64,000 nt of DNA from Pseudonocardia thermophila (GCF_900142365.1 NZ_FRAP01000002.1:369089-433088), one strand, 5' to 3'; positions 1-9,797 are shown, counted from the first letter of the stretch. The notes: generated from the letters alone by a model not told the origin. Made by a program: numbers and translations.

Positions 1-1
1 G

Positions 2-634
2 GACAACCGGCTCGACAGCCCGCAGGACCTGCGCGGCCGGAAGATCGGCTCGACCTCGACCGGATTCGTGCTGATCAACGCGCTGCTCGAGGCGAACGGC
101 ATCCCGCGTGAGGAGGTGGAGATCGTGCCGACCGGCACCGAGATCACACCGCTGCTCACGGGACAGGTCGACGCGTTCGGAGCATGGCGCAGCAACGCCG
201 GCTGGCTGCGTCAGCTGCCCGAGGGCTACGGCTTCATCCCGCTCTGGGAGAACGGTGTGCAGCTCTACCCGCTGCCGTACTACGCCACCGAGAAGACGAT
301 CGAGGAGAAGCCGGAGCTGCTGGCCAAGTTCGTGCGCGGGCTCGCCCGGGGCTGGAAGTACGCCCACGAGCACCCGGAGGAGGCGGTGGACATCCTCGTC
401 ACCGCCTACCCGAACCTGAAGCGCGAGGACGAGGCCGAGGGGCTCGCCGCGCTCATGCCGTACGTCTTCACCGGCGCCACGGAGAAGGGCGGCTGGGGCG
501 TGATGAGCGACGAGGTGTGGCAGCGCCAGCTCGACCTGCTCGCGAAGGTCGGCGCGTTCGGCAACGACGACCCGCCGTCCATCGACCAGGTGCGCGACAA
601 CTCCGTCCTCGAGGCCACCCGGGACGTGCGGTGA
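2..634 (+). CDS. NitT/TauT-type ABC transporter substrate-binding protein (5' partial)
   Basis: The reading frame is open from the first bases of the window, so the N-terminus and signal peptide lie outside; 210 residues are visible. The start of the visible part ([17 protein letters not shown]) is the typical 'DLKGKKIG' segment of NMT1/SsuA/ThiY-like periplasmic binding proteins, followed by the second lobe with a substrate-binding helix and a C-terminal region rich in Tyr/Trp. Its stop overlaps the GTG of an ABC ATPase by four bases and a permease follows, so it is the solute receptor of a complete importer. The ligand cannot be told; the family takes up sulfonates, nitrate, pyrimidine precursors and aromatic acids. 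Confidence 0.85.
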   Translation, partial: DNRLDSPQDLRGRKIGSTSTGFVLINALLEANGIPREEVEIVPTGTEITPLLTGQVDAFGAWRSNAGWLRQLPEGYGFIPLWENGVQLYPLPYYATEKTIEEKPELLAKFVRGLARGWKYAHEHPEEAVDILVTAYPNLKREDEAEGLAALMPYVFTGATEKGGWGVMSDEVWQRQLDLLAKVGAFGNDDPPSIDQVRDNSVLEATRDVR

Positions 635-1425
635 CCCAGCTGGAGCACAGCGAGGTGGCCACCGACCCCGGGACGCGCCCGGCCCTGTCGCTCTCCGGAG
701 TCACGGTGGAGTTCGAGTCCGACCGCGGCACCGTCTGCGCCTTCCGCGACGTCGACCTCACCCTGCGCGACGGCGGCTTCCTGTCGATCCTCGGGCCATC
801 GGGGTGCGGTAAGTCGACGCTGCTGCGCGTCATCGCCGATCTCGTGCAGCCGACCGCGGGCACGGTCTCGGTGCTGGGCTCGTCGCCGGGCGCGGCCCGC
901 ACCGCCCGCGCCATCGGCTTCGTCTTCCAGGATGCGAGCCTGCTGCCGTGGCGCACCGCCCTGCAGAACGTCGCGCTGCCGCTGGAGATCCGCGGGGCAC
1001 CGAGGGGCGGGCGCACACCCGCGGAGCTGCTCGAGCTCGTCGGCCTCGCCGGTCGGGAGAACGCGTTCCCGCACGAGCTGTCCGGTGGCATGCGCCAGCG
1101 GGTCGCGATCGCCCGCGCGCTGGTCACGGGCCCGCGGCTGCTGCTCATGGACGAGCCGTTCGGGGCGCTCGACGAGATCACTCGGGAGCGGCTCAACCAG
1201 GAGCTGCTGCGCATCTGGCAGGACACCGGGACGTCCGTCGTCTTCGTGACGCACAGTGTCCCGGAGGCTGTCTACCTCTCCGAACAGGTGCTCGTCCTGC
1301 ACGCCGGCCCCCGCGGGGTCCGGGCGCTGCGGGACATCCCACTCGGCTACCCACGTGATCCCGCGATCCGCGACTCGCCCGAGTTCGTGGCCGTCGCGGC
1401 CGAGCTGCGCGCGATGCTGGGGTGA
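631..1425 (+). CDS. NitT/TauT-type ABC transporter ATP-binding protein
   Basis: 264-residue cytoplasmic ATPase of the SsuB/TauB family. Walker A (GPSGCGKST, about residues 55-63), Q-loop (FQDASLLPW), signature LSGGMRQR and Walker [13 protein letters not shown] are all intact, with the switch histidine in VTHSVPEA. The GTG start overlaps the TGA of the binding-protein gene (GTGA) and its own stop overlaps the next gene, so the three are translationally coupled. It energises uptake through the permease at 1422-2252. Confidence 0.93.
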   Translation: MTQLEHSEVATDPGTRPALSLSGVTVEFESDRGTVCAFRDVDLTLRDGGFLSILGPSGCGKSTLLRVIADLVQPTAGTVSVLGSSPGAARTARAIGFVFQDASLLPWRTALQNVALPLEIRGAPRGGRTPAELLELVGLAGRENAFPHELSGGMRQRVAIARALVTGPRLLLMDEPFGALDEITRERLNQELLRIWQDTGTSVVFVTHSVPEAVYLSEQVLVLHAGPRGVRALRDIPLGYPRDPAIRDSPEFVAVAAELRAMLG

Positions 1426-2252
1426 TCGAGGTGGCCATGACGACCGAGCGTCCACCGGAGCGCACCCGGCCGAAGCGGAAGCGGACCGGGATGCGGAAGT
1501 GGCTCGACCCGCTGATCGTCGTCGCGCTCCTGCTCGGGCTGTGGGAGTTCGCGAGCGTCCGGTTCGGGATACCGGAGTACGTCGCACCGCGGCCGTCGGT
1601 GATCGCCGAGTGCCTGGCCGAGGAGTCGGGGGTCCTGCTGCGCAACCTGGTGCCGACCGCGCAGGCGAGCCTGCTGGGCTTCGCCATCGGCAACGGGTCG
1701 GCCATCCTGCTGGCGATCGGGTTCGTCCACAGCAAACGCCTGGAACGCTCCGTGTACCCGCTCGCGGTGATGTCCAAGACGATCCCGACGGTGGCGATCT
1801 CCCCGCTGCTGGTCATGATCTTCGGCTCGGGGCTCACCCCGAAGGTGCTGATCGCGGCACTGATCTGCTTCTTCCCGACGCTGGTCAACATGCTGAAGGG
1901 GTTCGAGTCGGTCACGGCGAACGAGGTCGAGCTGTTCCGCATCATGTCGGCGTCGCGGCGCGAGGTGTTCCTCAAGCTGAGGCTGTACAAGTCGCTGCCC
2001 TACCTGTTCGCCGCGCTGCGGATCGCGACCACGAACGCGGTGATCGGCGCGATCGTCGCGGAGTGGATCGGGTCGGCCGACGGCATCGGTGCCCTGATCG
2101 TGCAGGCCTCGTTCAACTTCGATGCGCCGCTGCTGTACGCCTCGATGCTCGTGGCGGGCGGCTACGCGCTGCTGTTCTTCGGTGCGGTCGGGGTGGTCGA
2201 GCGGATCGTCCTGCGGTGGAAGCCGATGGGGGCGGTCGCCGTCGCGGCCTGA
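1422..2252 (+). CDS. NitT/TauT-type ABC transporter permease
   Basis: 276-residue membrane protein of the SsuC/TauC (BPD_transp_1) family with about six hydrophobic segments and the EAA-type coupling loop in the middle ([30 protein letters not shown] region). GTG 1422 overlaps the upstream TGA; an in-frame ATG at 1437 with a purine-rich leader is an alternative start. Last gene of its operon: a strong hairpin lies 27 bp downstream. Confidence 0.9.
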   Translation: MIEVAMTTERPPERTRPKRKRTGMRKWLDPLIVVALLLGLWEFASVRFGIPEYVAPRPSVIAECLAEESGVLLRNLVPTAQASLLGFAIGNGSAILLAIGFVHSKRLERSVYPLAVMSKTIPTVAISPLLVMIFGSGLTPKVLIAALICFFPTLVNMLKGFESVTANEVELFRIMSASRREVFLKLRLYKSLPYLFAALRIATTNAVIGAIVAEWIGSADGIGALIVQASFNFDAPLLYASMLVAGGYALLFFGAVGVVERIVLRWKPMGAVAVAA

Positions 2253-2278
2253 GCCGGTCCGCACCGTAGTCGCACCTG

Positions 2279-2312
2279 ACGAGCGCGGTCCCGTTCGCGG
2301 GGCCGCGCTCGT
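2279..2312 (+). terminator. Hairpin terminator after the first ABC operon
   Basis: ACGAGCGCGG (2279-2288) pairs perfectly with CCGCGCTCGT (2303-2312), and the inner TCCCG/CGGGG bases extend the stem to about 15 bp around a TTCG loop. There is no T-tract, as is common in high-GC actinobacteria. Confidence 0.7.
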
Positions 2313-2333
2313 CTCGTGCGCTCCGCCGGGCGA

Positions 2334-2474
2334 ATTGTTCTGGTCATTGTTCTGCACTGACTCGTGTGCAGCAATTCGTGCGTGGATATGTACCGCTTGT
2401 GTGGGTTGACTGTACCGGATCAATCACGTAGAAACCACACAGCGCGCAACAATGACAAGTACAAGAAGAACAAT
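2334..2474. promoter_or_regulatory. ATTGTTCT repeats around the promoter of the 2502 operon
   Basis: ATTGTTCTG occurs twice in direct orientation (2334-2342 and 2346-2354, 12 bp apart) and the inverse AGAACAAT lies at 2467-2474. They flank the predicted promoter in an unusually AT-rich stretch. They look like binding sites for a transcription factor that is not encoded next door; which one is unknown. Confidence 0.4.
2406..2434 (+). promoter_or_regulatory. Predicted promoter of the 2502 operon
   Basis: TTGACT (2406-2411), a 17-bp spacer and TAGAAA (2429-2434) give a sigma-70-like promoter. Transcription would start near 2441, leaving a leader of about 60 bases before the ATG at 2502. Confidence 0.5.
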
Positions 2475-2501
2475 CGGTCACCGTGGGCGAAGGGGAACGG
2501 C

Positions 2502-3545
2502 ATGAGCAGGTCGGTCAGGGCCCTACTGGCGGTCGCAGCAGCGGCCGCGATGCTCGGCACCGCCGCCGGGTGCGGCGGACCCGCCGACGCGGGCGGCGCG
2601 GACGACGGCCGCAAGCGCGTGGCCTACTCGTCGACGTCGATCAGCGACCAGTACCGCGTCACGTTCGTCCGCCTCCTGAACGAGGCCGCGGCGGCGCGGA
2701 ACTTCGAGATGCTGCCGCTCACCGACGCCAACAACGACCCCGCGAAGCAGATCACCGACGTCACGACGCTGCTCGGCCAGGGCGTGGACGGGATCTTCAT
2801 CGTGGTGCTCGACAGCAAGGCGATCAAGCCGGCGCTCGACCGCGCCGAGGCGGCCGGGGTACCGGTCGTCGCCGTCGACCAGGGGCCCACCGCCGGCAAG
2901 GTGGCGATCACCGTGCGCGGCGACTCGGTGCTGGAGGGCCGGCAGGGCTGCGAGGCGCTCGGCGAGGCGATGGGCGGCAAGGGCAAGGTCCTCGAGCTGC
3001 AGGGTGACCTCGCCGGCGCGATCGGGGTGCAGCGCAGCAAGGGCTTCAACGACTGCATGGCCGAGGAGTACCCGGACATCACCGTGGTCTCGCGGCCGAC
3101 GCAGTGGGCGCAGGAGAAGGCCACCACGGCCACGCAGACCGTGCTGAGCACCGATCCCGACGTCAACGGGATCTTCCTGGCCAGCGACTCGGCGATGCTG
3201 CCGGGCGTGATCGAGGTGCTCAGCCGGCTCGGCCGACTGGTGCCCGCCGGACAGGAGGGGCACGTCCCGATCGTCAGCATCGACGGCTCCCCGTTCGGTC
3301 TGGAGCAGGTCCGCGCCGGCTACGTCGACGCGGTCATGGCCGCCCGGCTCGGGGACTACGCGACGCTCTCCGCCGAGTACCTGGAGCGGGCCATGAACGG
3401 CGAGACCTTCGACCTCGGCCCGACGGACCACAACTCGACGATCGTGCAGGACGGGGAGAACATCGCCGACATCCTCGTCGCCACCCCGGTCACCAAGGCG
3501 AACGTCGACGACCCCACCCTGTGGGGCAACCAGGCCAAGGGCTGA
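2502..3545 (+). CDS. Sugar/nucleoside-type ABC substrate-binding lipoprotein
   Basis: 347-residue secreted lipoprotein: a short basic n-region, a hydrophobic Ala/Leu core and the lipobox TAAGC with the lipidated Cys at residue 24. The mature part is a Peripla_BP_4 (RbsB/LacI-like) fold, with the DANNDPAKQITDV and GVDGIFIVVLDSKAI segments typical of the family. ATG 2502 was chosen because it begins the signal peptide and follows GAAGGGGAA. It would deliver a small polar ligand (sugar, nucleoside or similar) to the ATPase and permease downstream; its linkage to amidohydrolase and deaminase genes makes a cyclic amide or nucleobase derivative as likely as a sugar. Confidence 0.88.
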   Translation: MSRSVRALLAVAAAAAMLGTAAGCGGPADAGGADDGRKRVAYSSTSISDQYRVTFVRLLNEAAAARNFEMLPLTDANNDPAKQITDVTTLLGQGVDGIFIVVLDSKAIKPALDRAEAAGVPVVAVDQGPTAGKVAITVRGDSVLEGRQGCEALGEAMGGKGKVLELQGDLAGAIGVQRSKGFNDCMAEEYPDITVVSRPTQWAQEKATTATQTVLSTDPDVNGIFLASDSAMLPGVIEVLSRLGRLVPAGQEGHVPIVSIDGSPFGLEQVRAGYVDAVMAARLGDYATLSAEYLERAMNGETFDLGPTDHNSTIVQDGENIADILVATPVTKANVDDPTLWGNQAKG

Positions 3546-3549
3546 CCCG

Positions 3550-5046
3550 ATGAGCCCGACGGACCCTCCGGCCATCGAGGTCGACCGCGTCAGCAAGTGG
3601 TTCGGCCCCACCCGCGCCCTCGACGACGTGTCGTTCGCCGTGGCGAAGGGGCAGTCCCGTGCCCTGCTCGGCCGCAACGGCGCCGGCAAGTCGACCCTCG
3701 TCTCGCTGATCACCGGCATCGCCCGGCCCGACACCGGCGAGCTGCGGATCGTCGGGGAACCGCTGCACGGGCAGGACGACCGCATCGGCTGCGTCTACCA
3801 GCGCTCCAGCCTCATCCCGGCGTTCACCGCCGCGGAGAACGTGCTGATCAAGCACTACCCGCGCCGGCGCGGGGGCCTGATCCACTGGCGGGAGCTGCGG
3901 GAGCGGGCCCGGGGCCTGCTCGACGAATGGACGATCGGTGATCTCGCCGACGAGCCGGTGGAGCGCCTACAGCCGATGCACAAGAAGATCGTCGAGATCT
4001 GCCGGGCGCTCGTCTCGGACCCCGAGGTCCTCATCCTCGACGAGCCGACCGCGGGGCTGGACAAGAGCGACACCGCCCGGCTCTTCGCCCTCCTGGAGCG
4101 CCTCCGCGAGCGCGGCACGACGGTGCTCTACATCTCCCACCACCTGGAGGACGTCTTCCGCGTCTGCGACTCCGTCACGGTGCTGCGCGACGCGCGGCAC
4201 GTCCTCACCGCCGGGATCGGCGACGTCACGATGGCGCAGCTGGTCGAGGCGATCGTGGGGGAACAACCGCCGTCGGCCGTGACCCGGCCGCCGCGCGCGT
4301 CCGAGGCACCGGTCGTGCTGTCCGTGCGCGACGTGCGGGTCGACGACCGGGTCGGCCCGGTCGACCTCGAGCTGCGTGCCGGGGAGTGCATCGGCATCGC
4401 CGGCCTGGAGGGGTGCGGGAAGGCGACGCTCGCTCGGGCGCTCGTCGGGCTGGAACCGCGCAGCGGGGAGGTCGTCGTCGACGGCCGCGAGGTCGAACCG
4501 GGAGACGTCCCGGAGGCGCTGCGCGCGGGGATCGGCTACGTCCCCGAGGACCGGCACGTCGACGGGATGGTGTCGGTGCTGGACGTGAGCGAGAACTCCA
4601 CGATGGCGCTCGCGCCGCGCATCGGCCGGCGCCCGCTCGGGTTCCTGCCGCGGCTCTCCCGGCGCGCCGATCTCGATCGCGCGTACGCCGAGCTGGCGCG
4701 GCAGTGGCGCATCGTCGCTTCCTCGCCGCGTCAGCTGATCTCCGAGCTGAGCGGTGGGAACCAGCAGAAGTGCGTGATGGCGCGCGCCTTCGCCACCGAT
4801 CCGCGGCTGCTCGTGCTGGTCAACCCGACGGCCGGGGTCGACGTGTCGGCGAAGGCTTCGATCCTGGCGTCGCTGTCGAGTGCCCTCGACCGCGGCGCGG
4901 GCGTCCTCGTGTTCTCCGAGGACGCCGACGACTTCGCGTTGTGCGATCGCATCTTGATCATGATCCGCGGGAGTGTGGTGGCGGTGCTGGACGAGGAGTG
5001 GACCGAGGCAGACCTGGTCGCCGCGATGCAGGGGGAGGCGGCGTGA
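3550..5046 (+). CDS. Ribose-type ABC transporter ATP-binding protein (duplicated ATPase)
   Basis: 498 residues, the usual length of RbsA/MglA-type proteins with two ATPase cassettes. The first has Walker A GRNGAGKST and Walker B VLILDEPTAGLD. The second has a deviant Walker A (GLEGCGKAT), signature LSGGNQQK and Walker B LLVLVNPTAGVD, in which the usual Asp-Glu is Asn-Pro, as often seen in the degenerate second half of this family. The signature of the first half is also weak (LQPMHKK). It starts four bases after the binding-protein gene and overlaps the permease gene. Confidence 0.9.
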   Translation: MSPTDPPAIEVDRVSKWFGPTRALDDVSFAVAKGQSRALLGRNGAGKSTLVSLITGIARPDTGELRIVGEPLHGQDDRIGCVYQRSSLIPAFTAAENVLIKHYPRRRGGLIHWRELRERARGLLDEWTIGDLADEPVERLQPMHKKIVEICRALVSDPEVLILDEPTAGLDKSDTARLFALLERLRERGTTVLYISHHLEDVFRVCDSVTVLRDARHVLTAGIGDVTMAQLVEAIVGEQPPSAVTRPPRASEAPVVLSVRDVRVDDRVGPVDLELRAGECIGIAGLEGCGKATLARALVGLEPRSGEVVVDGREVEPGDVPEALRAGIGYVPEDRHVDGMVSVLDVSENSTMALAPRIGRRPLGFLPRLSRRADLDRAYAELARQWRIVASSPRQLISELSGGNQQKCVMARAFATDPRLLVLVNPTAGVDVSAKASILASLSSALDRGAGVLVFSEDADDFALCDRILIMIRGSVVAVLDEEWTEADLVAAMQGEAA

Positions 5047-6125
5047 TCGCGACGCCCACCACGGAATCCCCGCCGCGGGTGCTCACCCGCGTCCGCGGGG
5101 TGCTCAAGCCGTCGATGCTGGGGCAGCTGGCGGCGCTGCCCGCGATCGTCATCGCGGTGCTGGTCGGCAGCCAGCTCAACCGGGCCTTCCTCACCGTCGA
5201 CAACATCATGACGAACGTGCTGGCCGCGTCTGCCGTCCTCGGCGTGCTGACCGTGGCCGCGGCGCTGATCATCATCGCCGGGCACTTCGACATGTCGACG
5301 CAGTCGGTCGTCGCGTTCGCCCCGGTGCTGTCGGTGTGGCTGGTGATGCCCGCGGCGGCGGGGGGCTCAGGGGTCGAGCTGGACCCGGTGCTGGGCCTGC
5401 TGCTGATCTTCGTGCTCGGAGCGGTGGTCGGCGCGATCAACGGGTTCCTGGTCGCGGGGCTGAAGCTCAACGCGTTCATCGTGACCCTGGCGATGCTGAT
5501 CCTGCTGCAGGGGATGACGTTGGGCATCGGCGGCGGGGAGACGCTGTCGAACCTGCCGGAGGTGTTCACCTACCTCGGCAGCGCTCGCTGGCTCGGGATC
5601 CCGGCCGAGGTCGTCGTGGCGGTCGCGGTGTTCGTCGCCGCCGGCCTGTTCATGCGCTACACGGTGACCGGGCGCCAGATCTACGCGATCGGCGGCAACC
5701 CCGACGCGGCGCGGGCCAGCGGCATCCGGGTCGAGCGGATCACGTTCTGGCTGTTCGTCGCCAGCGGCGTGCTCGCCGCGCTGGCCGGGCTGCTGATGAC
5801 CGCGCGGATCGCGTCGGTGACCGCGAGCCAGGGCAACAACATCCTCTTCACGGTGTTCGCCGCCGCCGTGATCGGCGGGATCGACCTGCGGGGCGGCCGC
5901 GGGCGCATCGTCGGGGTCGCCACCGGTGTGCTGCTGCTCGCGCTCGTTCAGAACATCCTGCTCGTCTCGCAGATCCCGTCGTTCTGGGTGAACGCGATCT
6001 ACGGCGCGATCATCCTGCTCGCCCTCATGACCGGCGCGCTCGCCCAGGGCTCCTGGCTGACCAGGTTCCGCCGCTCCCCGCACGCTCCCCAGCCCGCACC
6101 CGACCGAAGCGGAGACGATCGATGA
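5043..6125 (+). CDS. Ribose-type ABC transporter permease
   Basis: 360-residue BPD_transp_2 (RbsC-like) permease with eight to ten hydrophobic helices and the conserved GGNPDAARASGIRVERI loop near the cytoplasmic ATPase contact. GTG 5043 overlaps the ATPase stop (GTGA) and its own stop overlaps the amidohydrolase start (ATGA), tying the importer directly to the first catabolic enzyme. Confidence 0.9.
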   Translation: MIATPTTESPPRVLTRVRGVLKPSMLGQLAALPAIVIAVLVGSQLNRAFLTVDNIMTNVLAASAVLGVLTVAAALIIIAGHFDMSTQSVVAFAPVLSVWLVMPAAAGGSGVELDPVLGLLLIFVLGAVVGAINGFLVAGLKLNAFIVTLAMLILLQGMTLGIGGGETLSNLPEVFTYLGSARWLGIPAEVVVAVAVFVAAGLFMRYTVTGRQIYAIGGNPDAARASGIRVERITFWLFVASGVLAALAGLLMTARIASVTASQGNNILFTVFAAAVIGGIDLRGGRGRIVGVATGVLLLALVQNILLVSQIPSFWVNAIYGAIILLALMTGALAQGSWLTRFRRSPHAPQPAPDRSGDDR

Positions 6126-7543
6126 GGATCCACATCACCGGCGGCACGCTGGTCACCGACGCCGGTCAGGTCCGCGCCGACCTGCTCTGCGCCGACGGCC
6201 GCATCGCCGCGATCCTGGAGAGCGGCGCCACCGCCGCGGCCGACGAGCGGGTCGATGCGTCCGGACTGCTGGTCTTCCCCGGGTTCATCGACCCGCACGT
6301 CCACTCGCGCGACCCGGGCCAGGTCGCCAAGGAGGACTTCGCCCACTCCACGCTGGCTGCGTTGTGCAGCGGGGTCACGACCCTGCTGGAGATGCCCAAC
6401 GCGGTCCCGCCGATCGGCGACCGCACCGTGTTCGAGGAGCGGGCGGCCGCGCACGAGCGCGTGGCGTCCGTCGACTTCGGGCTGTGGGGGCAGGTGTTCG
6501 GCGCGTCCAACCTCGACGACCTGCCCGGTCTCCTCGACGCCGGCGCGGTGGCGATCAAGCTGTTCTGGGGCTACGCGCTCGACAAGCGCACCAAGAAGCT
6601 CGTCTACAACACCGCCGACGCTGCGCCCGGTGACGTCGTCGCCCCGCCCGACGCGGGCGACGTGCTGCGCGTCTTCGAGGTGGTCGGCGCGCACGGCGGG
6701 CTGCTCGCGGCGCACTGCGAGGACCGGGAGGTCGTCCTCGGCGGCGAGCGCGCGCTCGGCCGCGAGGTCCGCACGTACGAGGACCTGCTCGCCGGCCGTC
6801 CCGCGCTCGCAGAGGTCGCCGCGGTCTCGCGGGCCGCCGAGTTCTCCCGGGTGACCGGGTGCCGCTTCCACGTCGTGCACATCTCGACGGCGCGGGCGCT
6901 GGAGATCGTGCGCGCCGCCCGCGCCGACGGAGTGCCGATCAGCGCGGAGGCCTGCCCGCACTACCTCTGGCTCACCGCCGCGGACTACGCGCGGCACGGT
7001 GCGGGGATGAAGGTCTTCCCGCCGATCCGGGGCGCGCAGGACCAGGAGGCGTTGTGGGCGGCGATCGCCGACGGCACCGTGTGCTCGGTCGGCTCCGACC
7101 ACGCCCCGCACGCGCCGGAGGAGCTGGGCGGCTCCCTCGCTGCGCGCCCGGCGGGCGTGCACGGCGTCGAGACGATGGTCCCGCTGATGCTGGACGGGAT
7201 GGCCCGCGGCCGCATCACGCCGGAGCGGCTCGCCGCGGTCCTCGCCGGCGACACCGCCCGGCTGTACTCGATCGACCACCGCAAGGGGCGCATCGCGCCC
7301 GGACTCGACGCCGACCTCACCCTCGTCGATCCGCACCGCGAGCACTGCATCACCGCCGCGGCGCTGCACACCAAGCACAAGGTCTCCGTGTTCGACGGGC
7401 GAACGGTGCGCGGCGCGGCGGTGGCGTCCCTCCTGCGCGGCGAGATCGTGATGCGCGACGGCGAACCGGTGCAGCCCGGTCGCGGCCGGCTGGTGCGCAC
7501 GAGCGCGGCCACCCTGCCCGATCCCGTGGGGGCCGCAGCATGA
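6122..7543 (+). CDS. Dihydroorotase/hydantoinase-like cyclic amidohydrolase
   Basis: 473-residue metal-dependent amidohydrolase that would hydrolyse a cyclic amide or imide bond in the cytoplasm. All binuclear-site ligands are visible: His59-x-His61 in DPHVHSRDPG, the carboxylatable Lys146 (AIKLFWGY), His198 (AAHCED), His253 (VVHIST) and Asp326 (GSDHAPH). The length and motifs fit the dihydroorotase/allantoinase/dihydropyrimidinase group, but pyrimidine-synthesis genes are absent and the gene is coupled to an importer, so a catabolic hydantoinase or allantoinase-like role is favoured. The exact substrate is not readable. Confidence 0.85.
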   Translation: MRIHITGGTLVTDAGQVRADLLCADGRIAAILESGATAAADERVDASGLLVFPGFIDPHVHSRDPGQVAKEDFAHSTLAALCSGVTTLLEMPNAVPPIGDRTVFEERAAAHERVASVDFGLWGQVFGASNLDDLPGLLDAGAVAIKLFWGYALDKRTKKLVYNTADAAPGDVVAPPDAGDVLRVFEVVGAHGGLLAAHCEDREVVLGGERALGREVRTYEDLLAGRPALAEVAAVSRAAEFSRVTGCRFHVVHISTARALEIVRAARADGVPISAEACPHYLWLTAADYARHGAGMKVFPPIRGAQDQEALWAAIADGTVCSVGSDHAPHAPEELGGSLAARPAGVHGVETMVPLMLDGMARGRITPERLAAVLAGDTARLYSIDHRKGRIAPGLDADLTLVDPHREHCITAAALHTKHKVSVFDGRTVRGAAVASLLRGEIVMRDGEPVQPGRGRLVRTSAATLPDPVGAAA

Positions 7544-8817
7544 CGGTCGTGCTCGACGACCTCGTCGACCGGGTGGCCGGGCTGACCTTCCCGGACCTGC
7601 CGGAGCCGACCGTGCGCCGGGTCGAGCTGCTCGTCGCGGACCTCGTCGGCGCCGCCGTCGCCGGCGCGCGCCGCGGCGAGCTGCCCCGCTACGCGGACAA
7701 GGCGGCGAGCACCCGGCAGGCCCGGATGCTGGTCCCGGGCGATCGCTGGGGCGAGGCCGGCGTCGCCGCGTTCGTCAACGGCTGCGCGTGCGTCGCGCTG
7801 GAGCTGGACGACGGGCTCGTCGGCGGCGGTCACGCGGGCGCTCACGTGATCCCCGCGGCCCTCGCCGCGGCCCAGCGCGCGCACCGCGCAGGACGCGAGC
7901 TGGTCGTCGCCGTGGCCGCCGGGTACGAGGTGGCCGCCCGGCTGTTCCGGGCCTTCCGGCTCCGCCATCCCGCGCACCCGCACGGGCACCTCGGTGCCGT
8001 CGGTGGTGCCGTCGCGGTCGCGCTGCTCTCCGGGACGGACCCGGTGGCCGCGGCCAGGGTGGCCTCGACCCTGCCGATCCTGTCGACCTGGGCGGCCTGC
8101 TTCGAGGGCGCATCCGCGCGGAACGCCGTCGTGGGGCTGGCGAACCTCGTCGCGATCACCTCCGTCGACCTCGCCGACGCGGGGTTCACCGGCGCCGCCG
8201 ACGCGCTGGAGCAAGCGTTCGGCCAGGTCGCCGGTGAGCGGCGGGACCTCGCCGGGCTCGCAGCGCCGGTCGACCCGGCCCGGCTCGCGGTGCACGGCGC
8301 CGTCACCAAGCACGTCAGCGTGGCCGGACCGCTGCACTGCGCCGTGGAGGCGGCGCGCAGCCTCGCCCGGCCGGGTCCGATCACCGAGGTCCGGGTCGCC
8401 ACCGTCCCGAACAACGCCAAGTTCGCCGGCCTGCCCCGGCCCAACTCGCTGTCCAGCCGGTTCTCCCTGCCGTACGCGGTGGCGGCTGCGCTGTGCCGCG
8501 ACCCGGCGCGCGTGCGGTCGTTCGACCACGACCCGGAGGTCGCCGCACTGGCCGGCCGGGTCCGCGTGGCCGCCGAGCCCGAGCTCGAGGCTCGTCACCC
8601 CGGCACGCACGCCGCCCGCGTCACCGTGGTCGGCCCGGACGGGGAACGCACCGCCCTGGTGACCGAGCCGAAGGGCGCTCCCGGGCGGCCCGCCACGGAG
8701 GCCGATCTCGCGGCGAAGTTCGCCGAGCTGGTCCCCGGCCGCGCTGATCTGTACGCCCGGCTCACCGCGCTGCGCGATGCCGAGGACTGCGCCGACCTGA
8801 TCGAGGGGGAGCTGTGA
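7540..8817 (+). CDS. MmgE/PrpD family protein (first copy)
   Basis: 425-residue member of the MmgE/PrpD family, which includes 2-methylcitrate dehydratase, cis-aconitate decarboxylase and many uncharacterised catabolic lyases. Family landmarks are present: the HPHGHLGAVGGA glycine-rich segment and LPRPNSLSSRFSLPYAV. Overlaps the amidohydrolase (ATGA) and the asparaginase-like gene (GTGA). A paralogue lies at 18965-20269. No methylcitrate synthase or methylisocitrate lyase is nearby, so a dehydratase, lyase or isomerase step on the ring-opened product is more likely than propionate metabolism. Confidence 0.85.
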   Translation: MTVVLDDLVDRVAGLTFPDLPEPTVRRVELLVADLVGAAVAGARRGELPRYADKAASTRQARMLVPGDRWGEAGVAAFVNGCACVALELDDGLVGGGHAGAHVIPAALAAAQRAHRAGRELVVAVAAGYEVAARLFRAFRLRHPAHPHGHLGAVGGAVAVALLSGTDPVAAARVASTLPILSTWAACFEGASARNAVVGLANLVAITSVDLADAGFTGAADALEQAFGQVAGERRDLAGLAAPVDPARLAVHGAVTKHVSVAGPLHCAVEAARSLARPGPITEVRVATVPNNAKFAGLPRPNSLSSRFSLPYAVAAALCRDPARVRSFDHDPEVAALAGRVRVAAEPELEARHPGTHAARVTVVGPDGERTALVTEPKGAPGRPATEADLAAKFAELVPGRADLYARLTALRDAEDCADLIEGEL

Positions 8818-9797
8818 GCGCACCGACGATGCTGCCGGAGATCGTCGTCCTGGGCACCGGCGGCACCATCTCCGCCGTCGCCGACGCCCGCGGGCGCAAC
8901 GGAGCAGGGCTCTCGGCGGGCGAGATCGTCACGGGCGCCGGGGCCCTCGACGAGATCGCGGTGATCCGCAGCGGCGACGTCCGCCGCATCCCGGGCCGTG
9001 CGATGACCCCGCAGGACATGCACGACATCGCGCTCCGGGTGGGTGCCGAGGTGGCCGCCGGGTGCTCCGGGGTCGTGATCACCCACGGGACCGACACGAT
9101 CGAGGAGACGGTCTACGCCCTCGCGCTGATGCTCGACGTGCCCGTCCCCGTCGTCATGACCGGGGCGATGCGGCTGCCGGCCGATCCCGGCCACGACGGC
9201 GGGGCCAACCTGCGCACCGCCGTGGTGGCCGCGACCCGCCGCGACCTCGCTGCCTTCGGGCCGCTGCTCGCGTTCGGCGACGAGCTGCACCTGGCGCGGT
9301 GGGTGACCAAGCAGCACACCAGCCGACCCGCCGCGTTCGCCTCGCCCGAGACCGGCCCGGCCGGCGTCGTCGTCGAGGGGCGGGTGCTGATGAACGCCCC
9401 GCCCGCCGACTCCGACCACCTCGGCCTGCCCGACTCGCTCGGCGGCACCCGGGTGGAGCTGGTGTGGATCTACGCCGGCGCCGACGGCGCGCTGATCGAG
9501 GCCGCTGCGGAGCGAGCCGACGGCATCGTCGTCGCGGGGACCGGGGGTGGCCACACGCCGCCGTCGGTCGCCGAGGCGATCGGGGCCGTGGTCGCCGGCG
9601 GTACCCCCGTCGTCGTCGCCTCGCGGTGCGCGGCCGGTCCGACCCTGCACGACACCTACGGCGGGCCCGGTGGCGAGGCGCACCTGCGCGGTCTCGGCGC
9701 CGTCCACGCCGGACGGCTACCCGCGCTCAAGGCGCGGCTGCGGCTGCAGGTCGCGCTGGCGCTGGGCCGCGATGTCCGGGAGGTGTTCCCGAGGTGA
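8814..9797 (+). CDS. L-asparaginase family amidohydrolase
   Basis: 327 residues with both hallmark threonine motifs: TGGTISAVAD near the N-terminus, and HGTDTIEET carrying the second Thr-Asp pair. The family hydrolyses a side-chain carboxamide and releases ammonia. Here the gene sits inside a catabolic operon rather than alone, so it may act on an amide intermediate left after cyclic amide opening instead of on asparagine. GTG 8814 overlaps the upstream stop. Confidence 0.85.
   Translation: MSAPTMLPEIVVLGTGGTISAVADARGRNGAGLSAGEIVTGAGALDEIAVIRSGDVRRIPGRAMTPQDMHDIALRVGAEVAAGCSGVVITHGTDTIEETVYALALMLDVPVPVVMTGAMRLPADPGHDGGANLRTAVVAATRRDLAAFGPLLAFGDELHLARWVTKQHTSRPAAFASPETGPAGVVVEGRVLMNAPPADSDHLGLPDSLGGTRVELVWIYAGADGALIEAAAERADGIVVAGTGGGHTPPSVAEAIGAVVAGGTPVVVASRCAAGPTLHDTYGGPGGEAHLRGLGAVHAGRLPALKARLRLQVALALGRDVREVFPR

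Noticed and set aside
406..1587. Long antisense open frame over the first importer, and many similar ones across the window
   Set aside because: High-GC third positions create long open frames on the opposite strand. They lack domains and ribosome-binding sites and run against clearly coding genes.
6122..7543. PyrC, the biosynthetic dihydroorotase
   Set aside because: It is coupled to an importer and catabolic genes, with no pyrBCDF neighbours; the metal site is shared by the whole amidohydrolase group.
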